A model generated the notes under the pieces. The model did no database searches and was not told the DNA's origin. It saw only the letters and a program-made list of their open reading frames with translations. The position numbers were made by a program, and so were the translations under genes. DNA of 64,000 bases from Segatella copri DSM 18205 (lineage in GTDB: Bacteria > Bacteroidota > Bacteroidia > Bacteroidales > Bacteroidaceae). Within the stretch, counting starts at the first letter, position 1, and the number at the start of each line of letters is the position of its first letter. Positions 54,197-63,000 of this stretch are shown here, piece by piece. The stretch spans positions 1,700,501 to 1,764,500 of the forward strand of contig NZ_CP102288.1 in NCBI RefSeq assembly GCF_025151535.1, written 5' to 3'.

Positions 54197-54766
54197 CTAT
54201 AAGATTTCATCAAACATCTTGCGGTAGAATTCAGCCTTCTTCTCCACTGCCATGGGATAGGCACGGGAACTGGAGGGCATGCGGTACAGACGGAGACTGC
54301 GTCCCTCGAACTGGAATTCTGCATAACCTCCCATTTCAGGCTTTTCCTTGATGCCGAAGTGTTCTGAAAATACCTTCGTGGCAAGCTGGCCGGCTGTGAG
54401 CACCGCCCTGCAATGGGGCAGCTGGCGGAGCATGCCGTCAAGATCGGCGGGCTGCACGATCTGCAGGTCCTTGTCGGATGCCGTATTCTTGGTGCGTATC
54501 ACCTGCTGTGCGGTATCATAGATGGCGACGCCCTTCTCCCTGAGAAATTCCTTAATAGCATCGAGGCGGTAGGTCTTCTTCTCTACATCCACGAAATGGA
54601 ACTTATCCTGGAAGTAGATAATCCCGAATATCCTCCACATATCATTCTGGAAGTTGGGATAATACCAGGGCATGCACCACCGCTTCTCTGCAGGCGGAAA
54701 CGTGCCGAGCATCAGCAGCCGCGCATTATCGGGCAGCCACGGCTCAAAAGGATGATTCTCTACCAT
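54197..54766 (-). CDS. Uracil-DNA glycosylase family protein
   Basis: This is a 189-residue protein with the UDG fold (mug/SMUG-like). LLMLGTFPPAEKRWCMPWYYPNF supplies the GxxP-type active-site loop, and VAIYDTAQQVIRTKNTASD and LRLYRMPSSSRAYPMAVEKK the C-terminal loop. Members remove mismatched uracil or related bases, though some are inactive. It lies between the EEP gene (3-base gap) and udk (14-base gap), so the three are co-transcribed. Confidence 0.85.
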   Translation of the reverse strand: MVENHPFEPWLPDNARLLMLGTFPPAEKRWCMPWYYPNFQNDMWRIFGIIYFQDKFHFVDVEKKTYRLDAIKEFLREKGVAIYDTAQQVIRTKNTASDKDLQIVQPADLDGMLRQLPHCRAVLTAGQLATKVFSEHFGIKEKPEMGGYAEFQFEGRSLRLYRMPSSSRAYPMAVEKKAEFYRKMFDEIL

Positions 54767-54769
54767 TTT

Positions 54770-55840
54770 CTACTTCTTTTCCTTCACCAGGTACATTACT
54801 ACCGGCAGGTGATCGCTGTAGCCGTTGAGCCATCTGCCGCCTGCCTTGGTACGCAAAGGAGCACCCTTGTACTGACCTTCCTGCTGGATGAGGTAATCGC
54901 GGCGGAAGATGTGGTTCTTCCAGAACTTCAGAGAACTGTAGTCCTTGTTCTTACTATCCCTGTTCAGGAGATTAGGCGTGATGACAATCTGGTCGAAGAG
55001 ATTCCATGAACCGCTGTAGAACAGGGTTCCCTTGCCCTCCTTAGCCAGGATGTTATACCATGGGTTATACATATCATCGGCACCTACCTCGCTGATTTCA
55101 GCCTTCGCCTTCAGCACCTTGTGCATGCTGGCGTCGGTAGGATCATCGTTCATATCACCCATCACGAACACTTTCATCGCCGGGTTCAGACGGAGCAGAC
55201 TGTCTTTTACCACCTTAGTCTGGCGCGCTCCGCTCTCGCGATAGAACGGACCGGAGAAACGGCTTGGCCAGTGGCATACGATTACCGCCACATCCTCGCC
55301 CGCCAGCTCACCACGTACGGTGAAGAAACCACGGGTCTTGTAGGCAGAATCCTTGGCAAGTTCCTGTACGTAAGGCACCAATCGGGTGTTCTTCACCGTG
55401 AAGAGTGCCGGATTATAGAGCAGCGCACAATCGATGCCTCGCTTATCGGGACCCTCGATATGGCAGAACTGCATATTTCTTGCCTTGAGAGGCGGCTGCG
55501 CGGTGAGATCTTTCAGCACGTTGGCATTCTCAACCTCAGACAGACCGATGAAGGCACAGCCCACGTTAGGCAGCACATCGGTACCCATGTCGGCAAGTGC
55601 ACGCGACATATTCTTGAGTTTATTGGTATATTTCATACCATTCCATCCCTTAGCAGGGAGATACTCGTAATCATTCTTACCGGCATCATGGCAGGTATCG
55701 AAGAGGTTCTCCTGGTTATAGAAACCCACAGCATACACCTGATACTGCTTGTTACCGGAAGTCTGCGACTTCTTTTTCTGTGCTGTAGCGCCCAGCCCTA
55801 TCATGAGGAGGGCAGCCAGCAAGAGCAATTGTTTTCTCAT
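54770..55840 (-). CDS. Secreted endonuclease/exonuclease/phosphatase family protein
   Basis: This is a 356-residue protein with signal peptide MRKQLLLLAALLMIGLGATAQ. The EEP fold is marked by FYNQENLFDTCHD (Asn and Glu metal ligands), FIGLSEVENANVL, RGIDCALLYNP, VIVCHWPSR, VFVMGDMNDDP and the C-terminal GYSDHLPVVMYL (catalytic His). It could be a periplasmic nuclease or phosphodiesterase. It precedes the UDG-like gene by 3 bases. Confidence 0.9.
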   Translation of the reverse strand: MRKQLLLLAALLMIGLGATAQKKKSQTSGNKQYQVYAVGFYNQENLFDTCHDAGKNDYEYLPAKGWNGMKYTNKLKNMSRALADMGTDVLPNVGCAFIGLSEVENANVLKDLTAQPPLKARNMQFCHIEGPDKRGIDCALLYNPALFTVKNTRLVPYVQELAKDSAYKTRGFFTVRGELAGEDVAVIVCHWPSRFSGPFYRESGARQTKVVKDSLLRLNPAMKVFVMGDMNDDPTDASMHKVLKAKAEISEVGADDMYNPWYNILAKEGKGTLFYSGSWNLFDQIVITPNLLNRDSKNKDYSSLKFWKNHIFRRDYLIQQEGQYKGAPLRTKAGGRWLNGYSDHLPVVMYLVKEKK

Positions 55841-55907
55841 ACAATATTAATTATTAATGTATACCTTATTATATATGTATTTCTAAACTTCATAAGGAAA
55901 TACGCAG

Positions 55908-55915
55908 CAAAGATA
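55908..55915 (-). promoter_or_regulatory. -7 element of the EEP-UDG-udk operon
   Basis: Minus strand TATCTTTG, 67 bases upstream of the EEP ATG. No convincing -33 element. Confidence 0.5.
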
Positions 55916-56182
55916 CCTAAAAAACCGGAAATATCTCCATAAAAACGAATATTTTTTCAGATTTCATGCATTTTTAACATAAATAACTTCTCTTTTAAAA
56001 AAAATTTTTGTTACTTTGCAGCACTTATAATTATTTTTGATCGAGACAGAAGACACAAGACCAGAAAGCATGATAAGTCCCCCTTACAGTTTACCTAAAC
56101 ATAATCCAACGGGACTATAAATATATCATCACTGCGAAAGAAGACTGCTGTCACCGACAGTTAAACTTAATACATATAAACT
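55916..56182. other. Intergenic leader, no gene supported
   Basis: TTACTTTG (56011-56018) is a one-mismatch -7 element on the plus strand, which would give a leader of about 160 bases before the 56183 ATG. No conserved riboswitch pattern was recognised. Confidence 0.35.
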
Positions 56183-56494
56183 ATGCAGAAGAAAGTAAAC
56201 TTAGCAATGTTAGCGCTCTTCTCGTGTTCATTGGCTATGGCTCAGAACGAAAAGACTGACCAGAACATAGCCCAGGGACTCGACGAAAATGCTTTTACCT
56301 TCTCCGAGGCACAGTTGGGCGAGGACGATGACATGTCATCCAATGTCACCATCTACACCACAGAGACAGGCAGCACCCTCAATTCGTTCACTTTTACCTA
56401 CGACTTCAGCAGCGTAAACAGCAAGTACTTTACCATTTGGAACAATACTGTTGGTGCTCTCTACATCGAGAAGATCATCATCACATTGAAGTAA
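56183..56494 (+). CDS. Small secreted protein resembling the N-terminus of a barrel protein
   Basis: This is a 103-residue protein. The signal peptide MQKKVNLAMLALFSCSLAMAQ is followed by NIAQGLDENAFTFSEAQLGEDDDMSSNVTIYTT, a stretch like those that open large Prevotella outer-membrane receptors. The last 45 residues (NSFTFTYDFSSVNSKYFTIWNNTVGALYIEKIIITLK) look like a beta-rich domain end. It may be a stand-alone secreted protein or the remnant of a deletion within a larger gene. It is followed by a hairpin. Confidence 0.6.
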   Translation: MQKKVNLAMLALFSCSLAMAQNEKTDQNIAQGLDENAFTFSEAQLGEDDDMSSNVTIYTTETGSTLNSFTFTYDFSSVNSKYFTIWNNTVGALYIEKIIITLK

Positions 56495-56537
56495 TTCCCC
56501 TAGTAGATATTATGTATTAGAAAAAATACTGTTCCCC

Positions 56538-56570
56538 ATCGTCCTCTACACAAACAGAGACGATGAGGAT
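56538..56570 (+). terminator. Hairpin after the small secreted protein
   Basis: CATCGTCCTCT pairs with AGAGACGATG with one bulge, followed by TTTCTTTT after an AGGA. A plausible weak terminator. Confidence 0.5.
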
Positions 56571-56666
56571 TTCTTTTCATCCATTAAAAACATAGGTGTC
56601 AGGAGGGAACACGAACCTACGTATTATGCTCATTTCTAAAATATTTCTTAAAAAGAAGAAGAAATA

Positions 56667-56698
56667 TTTGGTGGTTTCAGGAAAAAAGCGTAACTTTG
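56667..56698 (+). promoter_or_regulatory. Promoter of rpmE2
   Basis: TTTG (56667-56670), 20-base spacer, TAACTTTG (56691-56698). Confidence 0.8.
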
Positions 56699-56704
56699 CA
56701 GCCT

Positions 56705-56815
56705 GAAATTGATAACAGGCTATAATGGGCATGCCCCGATAAGGGACACGAAATGATGCAACGAGCATCCCCATGACGTCTAATTTTAATAACCCAATAA
56801 AAATAAAAAAGAAAA
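56705..56815 (+). promoter_or_regulatory. Structured leader of rpmE2, possible autoregulatory element
   Basis: The 110-base leader contains several short complementary stretches, such as CCTG/CAGG, GGGCATGCCCC and GATGC/GCATC, followed by an A-rich ribosome-docking region. Ribosomal-protein leaders in other phyla bind their own product. That this one does is speculation. Confidence 0.3.
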
Positions 56816-57067
56816 ATGAAAAAAGGTATTCATCCAGAGAATTATCGTCCTGTAGTATTCAAGGATATGTCTAACGGCGATATGTTCCTCTCTCAGTCTA
56901 CATGCAAGACTAACGACACTGTTGAGTTCGAAGGCGAGACTTATCCAGTTGTTAAGATTGAAATCTCTAGCACATCTCACCCATTCTACACAGGTAAGAG
57001 CAAGCTCGTTGATACAGCGGGTCGCGTAGACCGCTTTATGAACCGTTACGGCAAATTGAAGAAGTAA
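56816..57067 (+). CDS. rpmE2: 50S ribosomal protein L31 type B
   Basis: This is an 83-residue type B L31 protein with the signature [32 protein letters not shown] and [30 protein letters not shown]. The zinc-binding CxxC of type A is missing, as expected for the zinc-independent form; one Cys remains. It has its own promoter and leader and a strong terminator. Confidence 0.97.
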   Translation: MKKGIHPENYRPVVFKDMSNGDMFLSQSTCKTNDTVEFEGETYPVVKIEISSTSHPFYTGKSKLVDTAGRVDRFMNRYGKLKK

Positions 57068-57114
57068 TAATATACCTTTTTTATAAGGATATATTTATTA
57101 TCGCAAAGATACTG

Positions 57115-57160
57115 AGTGCATTCCAGCGTAGTTGCATATACGTAGGAATGCACTTTTTTT
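57115..57160 (+). terminator. Intrinsic terminator of rpmE2
   Basis: AGTGCATTCC (57115-57124) pairs with GGAATGCACT (57145-57154), followed by TTTTTT. Confidence 0.85.
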
Positions 57161-57255
57161 CTCTCACTACTATTCTTCATACAATCGATTTTCTACATAT
57201 CTCTCTATATATAGAAAGCACTAAACCTTTAACTTAATAAACATTATCGAGAATT

Positions 57256-58290
57256 ATGAAGCATACTAAGTTTTTTATCTTAGCACTCGTAGCTGCGATG
57301 ACGTTCTCTGCCTGCGGTACTGATGATTCGCTGCAGTTCTATTTTCCTGATAAAGATGGTAATACCGGAGGTAGCACAGGAGGTGATAATACTCCTGGAA
57401 TATCTACCAACAAGGCTAACCAAAATATGAACATGCCTACAGCCATTATGCCTGAAGTTGTAAAGAATGCTATCAATGGCCTGGAATTCCCTAAGATTAA
57501 AGGCGGTTCAAGCTATGTGGTTACTCACATGGCAGATAATGCTGTTAACTTCAGTTCTGAATGGGATGACAATATCCAATCACAGCGCTGGACTTGCTAC
57601 TTCTATTGTGAAAGCAACATTAAGAATAACAACATAGGTCGTACTGACAATTTTATCAACGACCCAGACATGGCTAAGTATTACCCTGGTATTACAGAGT
57701 TTGCATCAACTCCATACCAAAATTCTGGTTATGACTGTGGACACCTGATAGCATCTAACGAGCGCCAAGTTTCTGTTGCATCAAACAAACAGACTTTCTA
57801 TTTCACCAATATGCAGCCACAATATTCTACCTTTAATCAGAACAAAGGTATCTGGTATGCTATGGAACAGCAGAACTTAAAGAAAAATATCTCAGGAAGA
57901 GATACTCTTTTCGTAGTGAAGGGTGGCACTATCGAAAACGGAAACGTAATAGAATATGTTAAAAACAGAAGCCATATTAAACCATCGGAGTACGTAAAGC
58001 AACCTCATGATGGATATATCCCTGTGCCAAAGTATTTCTTTGTAGCATTCCTTGAAAAGAAATATAATAAAGAAACTGACAGCTTTAAATACAGCGCTTT
58101 CGGCTATTGGTTCCCTCACGAGAACAAGGCATTTGAAAATGGCGATAAGCTCGGCAACTATGTCGTAAACATCAAGACGCTGGAAGACAAAACCGGCATC
58201 TACTTCTTCTGTAATCTCCCTGATGAAATAGAGAAGAATGTTGAAAACCAAGATGCAGAAGTTCTCAAGAAACTTTGGGGCTTTAAATAA
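57256..58290 (+). CDS. Secreted DNA/RNA non-specific endonuclease (NUC1 family)
   Basis: This 344-residue lipoprotein starts MKHTKFFILALVAAMTFSACG (lipobox FSAC) with a Gly/Thr linker, then a NUC1-type domain from about 80 to 330. GYDCGHLIASNERQ is the active-site motif; the usual DRGH Arg is Cys here, while the catalytic His stays. FTNMQPQYSTFNQNKGIWYAMEQQ contains the metal-binding Asn. Such nucleases degrade extracellular DNA and RNA. Anchoring is in the outer membrane, facing either side. It is monocistronic. Confidence 0.88.
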   Translation: MKHTKFFILALVAAMTFSACGTDDSLQFYFPDKDGNTGGSTGGDNTPGISTNKANQNMNMPTAIMPEVVKNAINGLEFPKIKGGSSYVVTHMADNAVNFSSEWDDNIQSQRWTCYFYCESNIKNNNIGRTDNFINDPDMAKYYPGITEFASTPYQNSGYDCGHLIASNERQVSVASNKQTFYFTNMQPQYSTFNQNKGIWYAMEQQNLKKNISGRDTLFVVKGGTIENGNVIEYVKNRSHIKPSEYVKQPHDGYIPVPKYFFVAFLEKKYNKETDSFKYSAFGYWFPHENKAFENGDKLGNYVVNIKTLEDKTGIYFFCNLPDEIEKNVENQDAEVLKKLWGFK

Positions 58291-58312
58291 ATCAGGCTAT
58301 ATACAAACAAAG

Positions 58313-58346
58313 AATCCGCTCTCTCAAATCAATGAGTGAGCGGATT
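58313..58346. terminator. Bidirectional terminator hairpin
   Basis: AATCCGCTC (58313-58321) pairs with GAGCGGATT (58338-58346), followed by TTTCTTTTG. It separates the nuclease gene from the convergent lipoprotein gene. Confidence 0.75.
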
Positions 58347-58362
58347 TCTTTTGTTTATATCA

Positions 58363-59079
58363 TCATCTTCCCGGCAACTTCTTGATTGCATGTGGCATGA
58401 ATGCCCTGCCGGTAGCCTTACCGAAGCTAGGAGCTACGGAATCGGTTGCAGCAGAACGGGTCTTCTTACGGGCTCCACTCGGATCGTAGCGCACTAAATC
58501 GATTTGCATCACATCACCCTTAGCCTTACCTGTTCCTATCATATAACCATAGAACACATCACGGCCCTTTTCATCACCCAGATAGAAACCATACTGCTTA
58601 GCACCTGCATCCATCACATAGGTAGCACCCGTTTCATTATAACGGATATAAATATCACCATTCTTATCGATGTACCAGGTAAACTTCAGGGTCTGGGATT
58701 CATTGCTTCCATCATCGGCATAATCCACTTCTACACCATTACCACTGAGCGAATTAACCTTATCACCCGCCTGATAGAACGTCATCTCGGCATGGAAACT
58801 GTAGTTATTGCGAGACTGGCCGTCCTCAGCAAGTTCAGAGAGCATCACAGAGCCTCTCCAGTCGCCTGTAAGAGTCTGAGCCTCCGACAGCAGGTAATCA
58901 TTCTGAGAGCCGTTAGAACCATTGTTCCAGTCGCCCTGGTTCCATCCCCAGCCACCATGATTATAGTCATCATACCAGTAATAATCATCATGCCAATAAT
59001 AATCATCATCACATGAGGTAAATGAGAAAGATGCTGCAGCTATCGCCATCCACATCCATATCCGATTAAACTTTTTCAT
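58363..59079 (-). CDS. Asp/Tyr/Trp-rich lipoprotein 1
   Basis: This is a 238-residue lipoprotein. The signal MKKFNRIWMWMAIAAASFSFTSC has lipobox FTSC, followed by a Asp, Tyr and Trp-rich repeat (DDYYWHDDYYWYDDYNHGGWGW). A domain with LTGDWRGSVML, then FTWYIDKNGDIYIRYNETG and YGFYLGDEKGRDVFYGYM has the same layout as the next lipoprotein. The C-terminus is basic (KKTRSAATDSV). Both are probably surface proteins of unknown ligand. It lies 38 bases after lipoprotein 2. Confidence 0.7.
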   Translation of the reverse strand: MKKFNRIWMWMAIAAASFSFTSCDDDYYWHDDYYWYDDYNHGGWGWNQGDWNNGSNGSQNDYLLSEAQTLTGDWRGSVMLSELAEDGQSRNNYSFHAEMTFYQAGDKVNSLSGNGVEVDYADDGSNESQTLKFTWYIDKNGDIYIRYNETGATYVMDAGAKQYGFYLGDEKGRDVFYGYMIGTGKAKGDVMQIDLVRYDPSGARKKTRSAATDSVAPSFGKATGRAFMPHAIKKLPGR

Positions 59080-59117
59080 ATCTTGTTTCCTTTCTTCAAA
59101 CTAAATTCCTTATTGCC

Positions 59118-59714
59118 TTACTTCACTACAAAACGGCGAACAGGCTTCTGATTATCATCTGCTACCTTAACATACTCTACAGAATCCTTAGCTCCGCGAG
59201 AAACAATTTGGGTGTTCTCCAAGCCCGAATGCTGCTTGCTGTAGCCCCAACCGTCATCGTAACCCCAGTCATAATCATCGCGCCAGTTGTAAGAATCGCG
59301 ATACAGCTCGAAATAAGCACGGTTGCCGTTATCAGCCTCTACATATCCAGAGAACTTGCGGTCGCCCAGAGCATAGTCGTAAATCACAACATCACTATTC
59401 TCATCAAGAAGAGTGATATAGATGTTTCTGTTGCGTACTGTCCAGGTAATACGGTTTGCTATATAATTGTTGCCATGCCAGTAATTTCTATCAAAGTAAT
59501 CGATCCAATAGCCTGTACCGGAATAGATGCCATCATTCTGGTCGAATCGGATTACCGAATAGGTAGCATCGACATTGCCATATTGTACATACATATTACC
59601 CCTCCATGTACCATCAAGGGTGTATGCGATATCAGAATCCTCATCACATGAGGTGAGAGAAATACTCATCAAAGCTATGAAAGCCATTGTGAGAAGAGTA
59701 GTAAACTTTTTCAT
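59118..59714 (-). CDS. Asp/Tyr/Trp-rich lipoprotein 2
   Basis: This is a 198-residue lipoprotein starting MKKFTTLLTMAFIALMSISLTSC (lipobox LTSC). The domain begins TLDGTWRGNMYVQYG, has ITWTVRNRNIYITLLDENSDVVIYDYALGDRKFSGYV, the counterpart of the same region in lipoprotein 1, and ends with the aromatic-acidic RDDYDWGYDDGWGY. The low-complexity tract is at the N-terminus in one paralogue and at the C-terminus in the other. Function is unknown. It is the first gene of the pair, with promoter at 59801-59831. Confidence 0.7.
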   Translation of the reverse strand: MKKFTTLLTMAFIALMSISLTSCDEDSDIAYTLDGTWRGNMYVQYGNVDATYSVIRFDQNDGIYSGTGYWIDYFDRNYWHGNNYIANRITWTVRNRNIYITLLDENSDVVIYDYALGDRKFSGYVEADNGNRAYFELYRDSYNWRDDYDWGYDDGWGYSKQHSGLENTQIVSRGAKDSVEYVKVADDNQKPVRRFVVK

Positions 59715-59800
59715 ATCAATTTATCAGTTAAGTTATTTATATTCTTATATCTTCTAATTATTGAGCTCTCGAAGAACAGCATTCTTTCTTGAACTCGATG

Positions 59801-59831
59801 CAAAGGTAGTGGATTTTTCGTCTGCATCAAA
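59801..59831 (-). promoter_or_regulatory. Promoter of the lipoprotein pair
   Basis: Minus strand: TTTG (59831-59828), 19-base spacer, TACCTTTG (59808-59801). The lipoprotein 2 ATG is about 87 bases downstream. Confidence 0.75.
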
Positions 59832-60082
59832 GGGGAAAAGGATACAAACTGAGGGGGAAATCCCTATTCTTTCAAAAACATGAAGAAAATTCAGAAATAA
59901 CCAGTAGCGAAACAACAAACGCTAAACAAAAGAAAAACAGGGAGATAACAACCAAATATTACCCCTATAACATGAAAAGTGGAATAATTTAATGCAATAA
60001 CATAAAAAAATACACCTAAAACTACGATATCTCATTTATTTTCACTACCTTTGTTGCGATTAATAAACGTATACGAATAAAA
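59832..60082. other. Spacer with the -7 element of the hybrid regulator
   Basis: TACCTTTG (60046-60053, plus strand) is 29 bases upstream of the ATG at 60083. A -33 TTTG is not in place. Otherwise A-rich, no gene. Confidence 0.5.
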
Positions 60083-63000
60083 ATGATGAAAAGAAAATTA
60101 TATATCACCCTATTAGGACTGCTCTCTACCATTATGACAGCAGCTGTACCCTACTGCGATGTGAGAAAATTCTCTATCACAGACGGACTCGCTGCCAATA
60201 CCATCTCAGACCTCAAACAAGGTAAAGACAACCTCATGTGGTTCAGTACATGGAACGGACTGTCGTTCTATGACGGCTACAAGTTTCATACTTTCAGAGA
60301 CAACCCCGATGATATTGACGTCCTGTCAACCAACCGTATACTGAAAATAGAACCATCCTATAACAACAACGTGTGGTGTATCACATACGACCACCAGCTC
60401 TACGTATACGATACCCACTTCTGCCAGTTCTTTGCTGTTGGACAGAAATTCAACGAACTGTTCAACATCGACCTGCGCGTAAGCCAGGTATACTCTATGA
60501 AAAACGGAGCTACATGGTTTACTTCAGAAGATGGAAAATACATCATCCGATCAACAGGAAAAACCTTTGATGAGCGGAACATAGAACTCATCAAAGTAGG
60601 AGAAAAGGGACTCAGAAGCGGAAATGTATGGTACATCCATCAAGATATACACGGAAGAGAATGGGTGCTTACCGACAAAGGCGCATACATATATCATTCG
60701 AAAATTCCAAGCAAACTGCCTTTCAAATGGCTCAGAGGGGTGGGAGAAGATGAGTTCCTGGCAACTGAAGACGGTAAACTGGCAAAATATGACCTGCAGA
60801 ACCGACTCACCATGATACCAATGCCAGAAGGCGTAACCCGTATCAACCAACTGAAAAATACAGGTTACCAACTCCTGCTGGCAACCAACCTGGGTGTGGT
60901 CATCTACAACCCGCGCACCTTCAAGTTTGATATCATCAACGTACAGAGCCCGAGTCAGCCTTTGGCAGAGGTAAAGAAGATTTATACCGATGATTTCGGT
61001 ATGGTATGGGCATTCACTGACGGCATGGGAGTAACCCTCGTCAATCCGAAGACCGGAGAGAAACAGTGGCTCTTTGCCGACCAGGACGACCCGATGGACC
61101 GTACAACCTGCGAAAGCAATTTCATCACACAAGATGAACACAAGACCCTCTGGGTTGTGCCTAGAGGAGGAACCTTCAGTTATTTTGACCGCAAGGCAGG
61201 CAAACTGGTGCCTTATCTGCTGAGAAGCAATTCATCGGGCAACTACCGCATACAGAAGATTACGAAATATGTACTCTCAGACCAGGGAATCCTCTGGCTG
61301 ACAGGCTCTCACGACCTGACACAGGTAGTCTTCAAATATCACCCTTATATTATCAACAAGCTGGATGTGGGCGAAGACGAAGTGTTCTCGGTGAATGCAT
61401 CGCCAGACGGACATATCTGGGCTGGTTATTACAATGGTATAATCCAGGTGCTCAACGCATCCTACCAAAGCATCGGATACCTGTCGCCAAGCGGACAGAT
61501 TGTGCCACAGCAAGTAAACTTCGACGAGAAGGGCATCATGTCTATCCACTTCGATATCAAGGGAAGAGCATGGATAGGAACCAACGGAAATGGTGTCTAT
61601 CTGATAGATAAAATGCAGGTAAGACACTTTGTTTATGATGCCAACAACCCGTCATCGCTGCCGTTCGACAAGATACAAGACATTGTAGCCGACCGCACCG
61701 GACGCATCTGGATAGGTACCTACGGAGGTGGGCTGGCACTTGTTAACGAGGCGGCAGACGGCAGTATCAGCTTCATCAGTAAACGAAACGGACTGCCTTG
61801 GGAGAAACAGCACTACGACCGCATACGCCGCATCTGCTGCACCACTACGGGAACCATTCTTGTAGGAACTACAGATGGTCTCATCACCTTCAGTGATGCC
61901 TTTACAAACGCAAGAAAGATCAATTACCACAAGACCTACTACATACCGAACGATACAACTAGTCTGGCTGCAAACGATATGAACAATATCATGGAGCACA
62001 CCAGCGGCAAGATGTATATCTCGCAACAGGGCGGTGTGATGGAAGAGATTGTGAGCAAATCGCTCCTGCAAGACAACCTGAAGATGAAATACTTCCATGC
62101 CATCGATGTTAACGAAGGCATCGTACAGGGCATGGTAGAAGACAACCAGGGAAGAATCTGGGTAATCAGAGAATCGAGTATCGACTGCGTAAACCCGAAA
62201 ACGGGCCAGTGCAACGTGTTCGGACCTAACGATTTCGACTTCAACATGTCGTTCTCGCAAAGCCGTCCTTACTACGATCCGGCAAGCAACAACATCTCGG
62301 TAGGTACCCCGATGGGACTGATTACCTTCAATCCGGCTACGCTGAAGAAGAGCAACTACCAGCCTAAAGTCATCTTCTGTTCCCTCCACTATAGCGGAGA
62401 GAAGGAGTCGGAACCTATCCTGCACAAGGAAAAAGTGGTGATTCCTGCCAACAAGCGAAATCTGACCATCACCTTCGCATCACTCGACTATCAGCGCAAG
62501 TATCAGACCAAATACCTCTATCGCATAGATGGTTATACAGCTCCAGGCGAGTGGATATCGAACGGAAGCAGCAATGTCATCGGCTTCAACCGTATCAGTC
62601 ATGGCGATTACGTACTCAAGGTGAGAGCCACCAACTCTCAAGGTGTATGGAGCAAGTATGTGGCAGAACTGCCTATCGAAGTGCGCCCTACCTTCTGGGA
62701 AAGCATCTGGTGCAAATTTCTGATGCTGCTTCTGCTCTTCGGTATCGTAGGCGCAATCTTCTATACCTACAACCAGCGCCAGCGCGAGAACGTAACCCAC
62801 GAGATGAGCGTGATGAAGAACGAGTTCTACAACGATGCAGCCAACCGTCTGAGAACCCCTCTAACGCTCATCGGAGCTCCGGTAAAAACCGTTTTGGATA
62901 CCGAACCGGGTATCACCCGAAAGGGCAAGGAACTGCTGAGAATGGTAGTAGACAATGCCAACGAAATGCTGGTAATGCTGGACAAGGTTCAGAGATACGG

